Below are positions 1 to 10,667 of a stretch of DNA of 64,000 nt, piece by piece. The notes below the pieces were generated by a model that had not been told where the DNA came from, made no database searches, and worked only from the letters and a program-made list of their open reading frames with translations. The stretch comes from Nocardia asteroides (lineage in GTDB: Bacteria > Actinomycetota > Actinomycetes > Mycobacteriales > Mycobacteriaceae), in contig CP082844.1 of the NCBI GenBank assembly GCA_019930625.1, positions 1,674,001-1,738,000 on the forward strand, written 5' to 3'. A program made the translations under genes and the position numbers. How positions within the stretch are numbered: position 1 is the stretch's first letter; every line of letters starts with the position of its first letter.

Positions 1-350
1 GCGCACCGGACCCGGGAACCAGTGAGCAGGCGTTCGTCGAACGTCAGATGAATCCGCTGGAGCCGACGCCGGTCTCGGCGAGCTTCAAACTCCTTCCGGC
101 CGACGGCGACCGGACCCGCGTCGTGATGTCCTGCAGCTATCCGCCGGGCGAGCAGTTGCGCTACGACTGGAACCTCGCGCTGTACGTCACCCGCGCCGAC
201 GGGCAGCAGCAGCAACTCGACCAATGGCCCGCGGGCCCCGGCACCGAGCTGACCATCGACCGGACCATCGACGGCCCGCCCGACCAGGTCCGCTCGGTCG
301 AGATCCGCGCGGCGAACTCCGGGAAGGTGCTGCTCGTCGGCACGGTCTGA
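1..350 (+). CDS. 3' end of an unidentified gene (partial)
   Basis: The reading frame is already open at base 3 and runs to a TGA at 348-350, so this is the C-terminal ~116 residues of a gene entering from the left. The first in-frame ATG (48) has no ribosome binding site in front of it, so I do not take it as the start. The visible part is soluble, without a membrane segment, and has alternating hydrophobic/polar stretches that suggest beta strands. It vaguely recalls the outer domain of anti-sigma factors in this order, but I do not recognise the family and assign no function. Confidence 0.6.
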   Translation, partial: APDPGTSEQAFVERQMNPLEPTPVSASFKLLPADGDRTRVVMSCSYPPGEQLRYDWNLALYVTRADGQQQQLDQWPAGPGTELTIDRTIDGPPDQVRSVEIRAANSGKVLLVGTV

Positions 351-426
351 CCGGTTGAACGACCTCCGGGGCATTGTCCGCGGGGGTCGTCGGTCCGGCA
401 CCTGACGCTCGGGGCGGGCGCGGCGG

Positions 427-957
427 CTAGATGTCCAAGTCCTCGATCTTCGGCCCCTCGGCCAGGTCCACCACCCGCCGATAGAGCATGTCGGGCAACT
501 GCCCCTTCAACTCGTCGAGCGAATCCACGACGACGAAGATGAACTCACCCCAGTCCTGCTGCCCGAGACCGAGCAGGCGCCGCCAGCTTTTCGGGTCCTT
601 CCAGTCCTTGAGCCAGCTCGTACCGGCGTCGGCGGGGTATTCGTCCCAATTCGAATACTGAGCGTGCATCACATACTTGCCCTTGCGCGTGCGATAGACC
701 CGGACATGCTCGATCCGCGTATCGTTGACATCGCGCCACTCTCCGAGCAGGGTGCCGGAGAAGCGCACCTGTCGGACACCATCGCGACCGACCCCGAGCA
801 CGACCTCGTCGTAGCCTTCCAGCCGGCCCTCCTCGAGTTCGATGAACCGGCGCAGTGCCGTGACCACCGCCCCCGAGAGGTTGCCGCCGACGAGTTCCTG
901 CGCACGCTGGAAGAGCGGCAGGTCGTCATCGGCAACATAGATCGTCTTGTTGGGCAT
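427..957 (-). CDS. EXLDI-family protein
   Basis: A 176-residue soluble protein ending in KIEDLDI, the C-terminal signature that names the EXLDI family (TIGR04342). The family is sporadic and, as far as I know, has no assigned function. The N-terminal half (residues ~1-45) looks like a short strand-helix-helix unit such as those in small DNA-binding or antitoxin-like proteins; this is a guess. I chose the ATG at 957 (MPNKTIYVADDD) over the longer frame to 996, because a promoter with a -10 box at 964-969 places the transcription start on this ATG, giving a leaderless mRNA. It is divergent from the ThDP-enzyme operon at 1096. Confidence 0.8.
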   Translation of the reverse strand: MPNKTIYVADDDLPLFQRAQELVGGNLSGAVVTALRRFIELEEGRLEGYDEVVLGVGRDGVRQVRFSGTLLGEWRDVNDTRIEHVRVYRTRKGKYVMHAQYSNWDEYPADAGTSWLKDWKDPKSWRRLLGLGQQDWGEFIFVVVDSLDELKGQLPDMLYRRVVDLAEGPKIEDLDI

Positions 958-963
958 GCCCCA

Positions 964-992
964 ACTATACGTAGATGTATACGTACACGCAA
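964..992 (-). promoter_or_regulatory. Leaderless promoter of the EXLDI gene with overlapping direct repeats
   Basis: Read on the minus strand, TTGCGT (987-992) and TATAGT (964-969) are separated by exactly 17 bases, with 6 bases between the -10 box and the ATG at 957. The spacer holds two copies of the octamer TATACGTA (plus strand 966-973 and 978-985), 12 bp apart, one of which overlaps the -10 box. A protein bound there would block or adjust transcription; its identity is unknown. Confidence 0.6.
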
Positions 993-1095
993 GCACGGCA
1001 GTCTCGCCCGCTGATCACCCGTTGAACCGTTCGGCGGCCGACTCCGTATCACTCATATACGCAGTCGAGTTTTCGTCAGCGGGGAAGGAGTGCCG

Positions 1096-2784
1096 ATGCG
1101 GACTCGGGTCGTGGATTATCTGGTGCGAGCGGCTTCGACGCTGGGGGTGCGGCACATCTTCGGGGTGGACGGCGCCAATATCGAAGATCTGTACGACGCG
1201 ATCTTCGACGCGCCGGGCGACGTGACGGGGGTGGTCGCCAAACACGAGTTCTCCGCGGCCACGATGGCCGACGGCTACGCCCGCACCACCGGCGGATTCG
1301 GCGTGGTCGCGGCGACCTCCGGCGGTGGCGCGATGAATCTGGTCGCCGGACTCGCCGAATCGTTCGCATCGCGAGTGCCCGTACTCGCGTTGGTCGGGCA
1401 GCCCCCGACCGCCTTGGAGGGCAGCGGCGCGTTCCAGGACACCAGCGGACGCGCGGGCGCCATCGACGCCGTCCGCCTCTTCGGTGCGGTCAGCACCTAT
1501 TGCGCGCGGGTGGAGAACGCCGCCGACCTGCCCGATCAGCTCGACAGGGCGGTGACTGCGGCTCGGCGCGGCGGGCCGGCGGTACTGCTGCTGCCCAAAG
1601 ACGTGCAGCAAGCCGATATGGGCGAGGTGGAGCCATTCCGTCCCAGCCCTAGGACGCATCGGTCCGATCACGCGGGAATCGCCCGCGTGCGCGCCGCGCT
1701 CACCACTGCCAGGCACACCGGGAAGATCGTGATCGTCGCGGGCGATCAGGTCGCGCGCGACGACGCTCGCGCCGAGCTGGCTCGCCTGGCCGCCGCACTG
1801 GACGCCACCGTGGGTGTCGCGCCGGACGCGAAGGACACCTATGACAACACCGATCCCGCTTTCTGCGGTGTCACGGGCAGCATGGGTCATCCCGAACTGG
1901 CCGCGGCCATCCGGTCCTCGGCGCTGTGCCTGCTGATCGGCACCCGATTGCCGGTCCCCACCCGCGCCGGCTTGGAGACTTCGCTCGCCGAGTGCACGGT
2001 GGCGAGCATCGGCGTGGCGCCGCCGTACCTGCCCGCCATCCACGCGACCAGTACCGATCTCTCCCGCACGCTCGCCGGCCTCGCCGACGAACTGGATGAC
2101 GACAGCGCCGGATCCGAACGCGTCCGCGCGGCGCGACCGCCGACTGTCCTCCGCGTGCCGACCTCCTCCGGTCCCGGCCTGCGTTACCGGGATCTCGTCG
2201 AGACGATCGACGCCGCGTTGCCGGAAGGCACCGACGTCTTCGCCGACGCAGGCAATACCGGCGCGGCCGTCGTGCACCATCTCCAAGTCCCACGGGACGG
2301 ACGGTTCGTGGTCGCGCTCGGCATGGGCGGGATGGGTTACGCGTTCGGCGCGGGCATCGGATCCGCGTTCGCGCGGCACGCGCGGACGGACGGCGTACGG
2401 CGCACGGTGGTCATCGCCGGGGACGGCGCGTTCTACATGCACGGCATGGAGCTGCACACCGCGATCGAGCATGCCCTGCCGGTCACCTTCGTCGTGCTGA
2501 ACAACAACGCGCATGCGATGTGCGTGACCAGGGAGCAGCTGTACTACCGGGACCGCTACAGCTTCAACCGATTCCGTCCGGCCTATCTCGGGGCGGGCGT
2601 CGCCGCGATGTTCCCCGAACTGCCCGCGTTCTCGGTGCACACCGTCGGCGATCTCGCCGCCGCGCTACACCACTGCCTGGAGATCGAAGGGCCGTCGTTC
2701 CTTTCGATCGAATGCGACCCCGACGAGGTCCCTCCGTTCCTGCCGTTCCTGACCACCATCGAGCAATCCAGGAACCCCGGATGA
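1096..2784 (+). CDS. ThDP-dependent carboligase (acetolactate-synthase-like)
   Basis: A 562-residue thiamine-diphosphate enzyme of the acetolactate synthase/benzoylformate decarboxylase fold. It has an N-terminal PYR domain with the cofactor-activating Glu at ~51 (AKHEFSAA), a central domain, and a C-terminal PP domain with the GDG...NN ThDP/Mg motif at about residues 441-471. The ATG at 1096 follows AAGGAG (1085-1090) with 5 bases between; the GTG at 1090 is too close to that site. It is the first gene of an operon with a START-domain protein, a KASIII-like enzyme and an aminotransferase. In carbazole pathways a ThDP enzyme of this kind (NzsH type) joins indole-3-pyruvate to pyruvate; that role here is inferred from the neighbours. 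A housekeeping acetolactate synthase is less likely because no small subunit or ilvC is adjacent. Confidence 0.8.
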   Translation: MRTRVVDYLVRAASTLGVRHIFGVDGANIEDLYDAIFDAPGDVTGVVAKHEFSAATMADGYARTTGGFGVVAATSGGGAMNLVAGLAESFASRVPVLALVGQPPTALEGSGAFQDTSGRAGAIDAVRLFGAVSTYCARVENAADLPDQLDRAVTAARRGGPAVLLLPKDVQQADMGEVEPFRPSPRTHRSDHAGIARVRAALTTARHTGKIVIVAGDQVARDDARAELARLAAALDATVGVAPDAKDTYDNTDPAFCGVTGSMGHPELAAAIRSSALCLLIGTRLPVPTRAGLETSLAECTVASIGVAPPYLPAIHATSTDLSRTLAGLADELDDDSAGSERVRAARPPTVLRVPTSSGPGLRYRDLVETIDAALPEGTDVFADAGNTGAAVVHHLQVPRDGRFVVALGMGGMGYAFGAGIGSAFARHARTDGVRRTVVIAGDGAFYMHGMELHTAIEHALPVTFVVLNNNAHAMCVTREQLYYRDRYSFNRFRPAYLGAGVAAMFPELPAFSVHTVGDLAAALHHCLEIEGPSFLSIECDPDEVPPFLPFLTTIEQSRNPG

Positions 2785-2840
2785 ACACCCGCTTCGCCGG
2801 CAACGGTGCCGCGCCCATGCCAGCCAAGAGGAGTATCACC

Positions 2841-3500
2841 ATGACCACCAGTTCTGCCCCCGCCCTCGGTGACATCCCGGAAGGAGGGTTGCCGGGTGTG
2901 CTGCGCATCGAGAACTCCGACAAGGACGCGACCGAGCCGATCATCATCGACATGCTTCGGTCGGTGTATCCGCACGACCAGATCTACGGCGAATACTGTC
3001 CGGTGCAGGGATACATCGAGGCGCCGCCGCGAGAGGTCTACGAATACCTCGCCGACCCCCGGTCGATGGAGGAGTGGACCTACGGCCTGCGCGGGTTCGT
3101 CGAGACCGACGAACCAGGACTGTGGCTGGCCTACGACCGGCTCGGCGCGGAGACCAAGATCTACACCCGTACCGTCGCGAACCCCGACGCGATGACGGTC
3201 GACTACCACTGCGCGTGGGACCAGTCGAAACACCTGTGGATGATCTACCTGCTGCGCGTGATCGATGCGCAGGTGGTGTTCGACAGGCCGGGTTCGGTGG
3301 TGCTCTGGGTGAACTGCAAGCACCCCTTCTATGACAACAACCCCTTCCCCGAGACCGCGCCACCGGAGCGGCCGGAGTGGGTCGGCGACTTCTGGGAGAT
3401 GTTCTCGGCAGGTCACCAGCTGGAGATGGACAACCTCAAGGCCATCTGCGAGTACCGGGCCGCGCACGGCCTGCCCGTCAAGCCCGACTGGATGAAGTGA
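2841..3500 (+). CDS. START/SRPBCC-fold protein, putative cyclase
   Basis: A 219-residue soluble protein. From about residue 55 (VQGYIEAPPREVYEYLADP) it follows the pattern of the START/SRPBCC fold, whose deep cavity serves aromatases, cyclases and lipid binders. The ATG at 2841 has a good AGAGGAG (2827-2833) with a 7-base spacer. An in-frame ATG at 2781 overlaps the stop of the upstream gene (ATGA) and would add 20 residues, so coupling from there is possible. Between a ThDP carboligase and a KASIII-like enzyme, the best model is the oxidative cyclase CqsB2 of carquinostatin biosynthesis, also START-type. The match is by context and fold, not by alignment. Confidence 0.65.
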   Translation: MTTSSAPALGDIPEGGLPGVLRIENSDKDATEPIIIDMLRSVYPHDQIYGEYCPVQGYIEAPPREVYEYLADPRSMEEWTYGLRGFVETDEPGLWLAYDRLGAETKIYTRTVANPDAMTVDYHCAWDQSKHLWMIYLLRVIDAQVVFDRPGSVVLWVNCKHPFYDNNPFPETAPPERPEWVGDFWEMFSAGHQLEMDNLKAICEYRAAHGLPVKPDWMK

Positions 3501-3507
3501 GACGCCC

Positions 3508-4554
3508 GTGAACACCCCCATGCACCAGAACATGCCCGGCCTGCCGCCGGTCAGTCTCGTCGACGTGGCGAGCTACCTGCCCGGCGAGCCGGTCGGCACC
3601 GAGTACTTCACCCAGTTCGCGCGCTCGGACCGGATGGCGAAGAACGTCATGTTCCGCGCGCCCAAAGGCCGCCATCACGCGGCGCGCGACGAGACCGCGG
3701 TGGACATGGTCGAACGCGCAGTCGCGCCGCTGATCGAACGCAACGGCGCCGACGCCATCGCCGAGGTCGACGTTCTGATCACCCACACCCAGCTGCCGGA
3801 CAATCCGGTGCTCGGCTGCGGGCCCGAGGTCGCGCGACGGCTCGGTATCCGTCCCTCGTTCGTCTACGACGTGCACAACAGCGGGTGCGCGGCGTTCGTG
3901 CACATGATGGCGATGGCCCGGATGATCCTGCAGAGCACCTCCGCCCGCACCGCGCTGATCGCGGCGACCCAGAACTGCGCGGGATCGGTGTTCACCCAGA
4001 CCGAGATCCGCAAGCTGGCCCAGGCGCCGGTACCCGGCGACGGCTGCGGTGTGGGACTGCTCCGCAAGGACGACAGCGCGCCGATTCTCGACATCGAATG
4101 CCGTACCTATCCCGAATTCGCCGGCGACATGGCGTTTTCCACCCATGGCGTGCGCAAGTACTGGGAGCCGGGCGAGGGCCAGGCCAGCGTCAGCTTCACC
4201 GAGTCCAAGGTCGCCAAGGTGTTCTCCCGCGGCAACCGGCTGGTTCCGGAAGTGGCTCTCGCGGTGTGCGATCGGATCGGCGTGCGGGGACGTGACGTCG
4301 ACACGTTCGTCACCAACCAACCCAACCGGCTGTTCCTGCGCAACTGGCACGACGCGCTGGAGCTTCCGCCGCAGCGGCATCCCGACACCTTCGACTCCTG
4401 CGGGAATCTGTTCGCCGCCGGTATCCCGGTGACCCTGGACGTGGAGAACCGGGCGGGACGGCTACCCAACGGATCGCTGGTTTTGATGGCGGCGTTCGCG
4501 CACGCGGGCGACTTCGCGGGCGCGGCCGCCGTCCGCTGGGGAGCGGCGCGATGA
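3508..4554 (+). CDS. KASIII-like condensing enzyme
   Basis: A 348-residue thiolase-fold protein of the FabH/KASIII superfamily. The nucleophilic Cys is at 127 in HNSGCAAF and the family Asn at 300 in SCGNLFAAG. The catalytic His that normally opens the HQAN motif is Asn here (N270 in TNQPN), so the enzyme may not follow the standard decarboxylation mechanism. The start is GTG at 3508, 7 bases after the upstream stop; ATG at 3520 is an alternative. In the carbazole pathway CqsB1 condenses a hydroxy-keto acid with 3-hydroxybutyryl-ACP; the operon context suggests a similar carbon-carbon bond here. No carrier-protein gene is in the window. Confidence 0.8.
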   Translation: MNTPMHQNMPGLPPVSLVDVASYLPGEPVGTEYFTQFARSDRMAKNVMFRAPKGRHHAARDETAVDMVERAVAPLIERNGADAIAEVDVLITHTQLPDNPVLGCGPEVARRLGIRPSFVYDVHNSGCAAFVHMMAMARMILQSTSARTALIAATQNCAGSVFTQTEIRKLAQAPVPGDGCGVGLLRKDDSAPILDIECRTYPEFAGDMAFSTHGVRKYWEPGEGQASVSFTESKVAKVFSRGNRLVPEVALAVCDRIGVRGRDVDTFVTNQPNRLFLRNWHDALELPPQRHPDTFDSCGNLFAAGIPVTLDVENRAGRLPNGSLVLMAAFAHAGDFAGAAAVRWGAAR

Positions 4555-5585
4555 GCGTGCACGTCATCGACGGCACCCGGCCCTCCACCCGCCGGACGAC
4601 CCGGGTGCCGCCCCGATTCGACCTCTCCCTGAGCGAAAATCCGTTCCCACCGCTGCCTTCGGTGCTGCGGGCCGTGCACATGACGCTCGCTCAGGCCAAC
4701 CGGTACCCGGAGTTCCTCCCGCGGCGGCTGCCGACGCTGATCGCGGGCCACGTGGGCGTGCGGGCGGAGCAGATCGTGGTCGGTTCGGGCGCGACCGGCG
4801 TGGCGCTGCAGATCATGCAGACGTTGACCACGCCGGGAGCGGAGATCGTCTACAGCTCGCCGACATTCGACGGGTACCCGATCATGGCCGAGATGACCGG
4901 CCTCACGGCCGTGCCGGTGCCGCTGGACCCGACAGGCAAGCAGGACCTGCGGGCGATGCGCCGCGCCATCAACCGGCGAACCGCCCTGGTAGTGGTGTGC
5001 CGTCCGCACAACCCCACCGGAACGGTGATTCCGGCGGACGAGCTGAAAGCATTCCTGTCCGACGTGCCGACCCGCGTTCCGGTGATCCTGGACGAGGCAT
5101 ACGTCGAATTCCTCGGCGCCGCAGAACACGCCGACCCGCTGGCGCTGATCGCGAAGCATCCCGATCTGCTGATTGTGCGCACCTTCTCGAAGGCGTATGG
5201 CTTGGCAGGTCTGCGCATCGGCTACGCCGTCGGCCGAGCCGAGCTGATCGCGCGCGTCAACCGGCTGCAACTTCCTTTCGGGGTGGGCGCGGCGGCGGTG
5301 GCCGCGGTCGCGGCTTCCTACGCCGCCGAACCAGAACTCGCCGCACGAACCCTTCGCATCACCGAGCAGCGAGACGCGCTCCGCGGCGCACTACTGGCTC
5401 GCGGGTACGCGATACCGGAGAGCCACGCCAACTTCCTGTACGTCCCCGGCCCCGGCGCGACCACCGCCCTGCGCCGCGCGGGCATAGCCGCGAAGTCCTA
5501 TCCCGACGGCAGTGCCCGGATCGCCGTCGGTGACCTCTCCGCCGACCATGCGGTCCTCCAAGCCCTCTCGACACGCACTCCTTGA
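4551..5585 (+). CDS. PLP-dependent aminotransferase, HisC/aromatic type
   Basis: A 344-residue fold-type I aminotransferase of the histidinol-phosphate/aromatic subgroup. Visible residues are N154 in PHNPTG, D181 in DEAY, the Schiff-base Lys 214 in RTFSKAYGLAG, and an Arg-Ile-Gly-Tyr stretch just after it. Its ATG overlaps the KASIII stop (ATGA, 4551-4554), so the two are translationally coupled. No other histidine-biosynthesis gene is nearby, so a role in the operon is more likely than in histidine synthesis. If the operon makes an indole-derived compound, this enzyme could interconvert tryptophan and indole-3-pyruvate; that substrate is inferred. Confidence 0.8.
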   Translation: MSVHVIDGTRPSTRRTTRVPPRFDLSLSENPFPPLPSVLRAVHMTLAQANRYPEFLPRRLPTLIAGHVGVRAEQIVVGSGATGVALQIMQTLTTPGAEIVYSSPTFDGYPIMAEMTGLTAVPVPLDPTGKQDLRAMRRAINRRTALVVVCRPHNPTGTVIPADELKAFLSDVPTRVPVILDEAYVEFLGAAEHADPLALIAKHPDLLIVRTFSKAYGLAGLRIGYAVGRAELIARVNRLQLPFGVGAAAVAAVAASYAAEPELAARTLRITEQRDALRGALLARGYAIPESHANFLYVPGPGATTALRRAGIAAKSYPDGSARIAVGDLSADHAVLQALSTRTP

Positions 5586-5688
5586 CCGGGGTTGGACGAC
5601 AGTTCTTCACACTCCAGGCGTCGTATGCGCCAGACTCCCGTGCGCGCGCGTTCGCCGTTTGAGCAGCCAGGCATGAGGTGGTTCGATC

Positions 5689-6078
5689 GTGAAGGTGTGG
5701 CGCGAATTCGAGGCCAACGCGGCGCCTGCCCGAGGGACGGCGAGTCGTGTGCTGTTCCGGTTCGCCGTGGGGCGGTGGGCGTTCATCCTGCGTCAAACGG
5801 TCATCGAGCCCGGCGGCAGCAGCGGATGGCACTATCACGACGGGACACTGTTCGTGCTGGTCGCACGGGGGACCCTCGATCATCCGGGCGCGGATTGCGC
5901 GCCGGTCACCTACCGGCACCTGCGAGTCTTCCGTGAACCGAGTGGTCCGCGCTATCCGCACGTGGCGCGCAACCTCGGGCCGGTGCCGGTACTGCTTTGC
6001 GTGCTCTACGTCACCCCGGTCGGCAGCCCGCTGTCACGCGGTGTCGCGCCGCCGGAGTGCGCGCGAGACGCGGAGTGA
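5689..6078 (+). CDS. Cupin-domain protein
   Basis: A 129-residue small beta-barrel protein. The first cupin motif is visible as GWHYHDG followed by a conserved Gly after the barrel turn, so the His-x-His pair is present, but the usual acidic metal ligand a few residues later is not. A ThDP operon lies 103 bases upstream on the same strand, so it may be a fifth member. The start is GTG at 5689 behind GAGGTGG (5675-5681) with a 7-base spacer. Possible roles are a tailoring isomerase or oxygenase, or simple ligand binding; the sequence does not decide. Confidence 0.65.
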   Translation: MKVWREFEANAAPARGTASRVLFRFAVGRWAFILRQTVIEPGGSSGWHYHDGTLFVLVARGTLDHPGADCAPVTYRHLRVFREPSGPRYPHVARNLGPVPVLLCVLYVTPVGSPLSRGVAPPECARDAE

Positions 6079-6120
6079 ACGCCCGCGCGCTCGAACCGGA
6101 CCAGACCCGGCCGATCGGCG

Positions 6121-6528
6121 TCAGCCCGCGGGCTGGCAGGCGTCGCGAAGTGAGCAGGCGCCACAAGAGTTGCCGCATCCGCCGGTAGCGGGCGGCGGGG
6201 CGATGACTTCGGCCGCCTGCGCGGCGGCATTCGCGCCCGCGCCGAGGGTGAACAGCGCTATCACGGCGGCTCCAGCCGCGACCACGAGTCCGGCGATCCC
6301 GCCCGCGACCAGCGCGACGAGGCCACCGGCGAACAGCAGCGCCCCCGCCCCGATCGAGGTGGGAGCGGCGACACGGTTGGCGACGCGGAACGTCTCGTCG
6401 GTGGACAACGCGGCCTCGGTGTGGACCCCGAAGAAACGATTGCGGGGCAACCGGCCGATCAGTCCGAGTGCGCCGGTTGTGACGGCCACGACAGCCGACA
6501 CGAACAGGACGAGAGCGACGACGAACAC
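6121..6528 (-). CDS. SdpI-family membrane protein with Cys-rich tail
   Basis: A 135-residue protein with three hydrophobic segments (about residues 3-25, 53-75 and 77-100) and the middle loop typical of the SdpI/YhfL family (GRLPRNRFFGVHTEAAL). SdpI is known in Bacillus as an immunity protein and signal receptor; actinobacterial members are mostly uncharacterised. The C-terminal tail (residues ~115-135) carries four Cys in a C-x3-C-x2-C-x5-C pattern, unusual for the family and able to bind metal or form disulfides. The GTG at 6528 lies 6 bases after a TAGCCT -10 box (plus-strand 6535-6540), so the message is probably leaderless. Confidence 0.75.
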   Translation of the reverse strand: MFVVALVLFVSAVVAVTTGALGLIGRLPRNRFFGVHTEAALSTDETFRVANRVAAPTSIGAGALLFAGGLVALVAGGIAGLVVAAGAAVIALFTLGAGANAAAQAAEVIAPPPATGGCGNSCGACSLRDACQPAG

Positions 6529-6690
6529 CCATGCAGGCTAGCGCATCGGTGCCGACCGGCCACCGACGGGCGGCCCGTCGGCGAACCGGCCGGAAGTCCA
6601 GGCCAGCCCGATTTCCGGTCCAGCCGAGGGGACGTTCTACCCTGATAGACGAAGTTTGTCGGGGATCGGCGACCACAAGAAGGCAGGACC

Positions 6691-9537
<2,847 letters not shown>

Positions 9538-9542
9538 GGCGT

Positions 9543-9579
9543 TCCGGTCACCGTGAGCGGCGTGCCCGCGGTGACCGGA
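9543..9579 (+). terminator. Hairpin terminator after leuS
   Basis: Perfect 10-bp inverted repeat TCCGGTCACC / GGTGACCGGA (9543-9552 and 9570-9579) starting 5 bases after the leuS stop. There is no T tract. The rest of the convergent gap to 9750 shows nothing else. Confidence 0.65.
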
Positions 9580-9750
9580 TCGGCAGCGTTCGTCCGCACG
9601 CGAACCCGCTTGTCCGCTCGAACCTCCGCAACGGGGAGCGGCGGAACCCGGACTCGCATCGGGCGTTCACAGGCCGCGACGGTGAGCCGACCTCGCACCG
9701 CCGCCCAGTTCGGCGCGCGCCCGTGGACGGAAGCCTGGTGGCGTCGGTGT

Positions 9751-10440
9751 TCAGTACGGCCGGAGTACGACCTCGGTGGGGTGCGCGTCGCGCGGGGTGT
9801 CGATGGCGCAACGCACCGCGTAAGCCACCGTCTCGGGTGTGAGGAACTCCTCGGCCCGGTACTCACGCCCCTCGCCCGCGATGATCTCCCGCTGCATGTC
9901 GGTGTCGATGCGCCCCGGATGGATCGAGGTCACCCGCAGTCGCGGCTCCTCGAGCCGCAACGCGTCACCGAAAGCGCGCAGCCCGAACTTGCTCGCCGCG
10001 TACGAGGCCCAGCCCGCGTTCGCGCGCAACCCCGCGCCGGAGTTGATCAGCACCACGTGGCCATCGCCCGCCCGCAGCGCGGGCAGCAGCAACCTGGTGA
10101 GCTCGGCGACCGCGATCAGATTGGCTTCCAACGTATTCCGCCACTGCTCGACGGTGGATTCCGCGATGGTGCCGAGGTCGGCGATGCCCGCATTGTGCAC
10201 CAGCACGTTCAGGTTGCGAATCGGCGCGACCGCATCGGCCAGGGCCTGGTAATCGGTCAACTCGACCGGCCAGCCCTGCGCACCGGGCAACTCCGCCAGG
10301 ACGCCGCGCAGCGACTCCCCCGATCGCGCACCGAGCAGCAGGTCGTGCGTGGGTGCGAGTTCGCGGGCGATCGCGGCGCCGAGGCCGCGGCTGGCGCCGG
10401 TGATCAACGCGGTCGGTTTCGGGGTCGCGGCGGAAGTCAT
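9751..10440 (-). CDS. Short-chain dehydrogenase/reductase
   Basis: A 229-residue classical SDR that uses NAD(P)H to interconvert a carbonyl and an alcohol; the substrate cannot be read from the sequence. The cofactor motif is TGASRGLG (14-21), the NNAG-equivalent is HNAG (82-85), and the catalytic residues are S134, Y147 and K151 (YAASK). I chose the ATG at 10440 because it begins directly with the Rossmann strand; the longer frame to 10653 adds unrelated sequence. TACGGT (minus strand, 10448-10453) lies 7 bases before this ATG, which suggests a leaderless transcript. Confidence 0.88.
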   Translation of the reverse strand: MTSAATPKPTALITGASRGLGAAIARELAPTHDLLLGARSGESLRGVLAELPGAQGWPVELTDYQALADAVAPIRNLNVLVHNAGIADLGTIAESTVEQWRNTLEANLIAVAELTRLLLPALRAGDGHVVLINSGAGLRANAGWASYAASKFGLRAFGDALRLEEPRLRVTSIHPGRIDTDMQREIIAGEGREYRAEEFLTPETVAYAVRCAIDTPRDAHPTEVVLRPY

Positions 10441-10667
10441 GGGCCCCACCGTAACCAGGTGCGTGAGTAAGGCGTAAAAACCGGTAGCACTGGACGAATG
10501 ACTAGCGATGCGGGCTAAATCGACCGAGAATCTCGAGCAACCAATCAGGGACGGGGCATTCGAGAGTGAGAACCGCCGAACACGATCCGGCCACGGGCCG
10601 AGGGGATGGGGCCGAAACGGACACCGCTGAGCGGGCATATCTGCGGGTGACATCGCAGAATAGGGGG

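Noticed and set aside
1096..2784. ThDP enzyme considered as the housekeeping acetolactate synthase
   Set aside because: No regulatory subunit (ilvN) or ilvC follows, and the neighbours belong to a small-molecule pathway.
4551..5585. Aminotransferase considered as hisC of the histidine pathway
   Set aside because: No his genes are adjacent and it is translationally coupled to the KASIII-like gene; a role in the operon is more likely.
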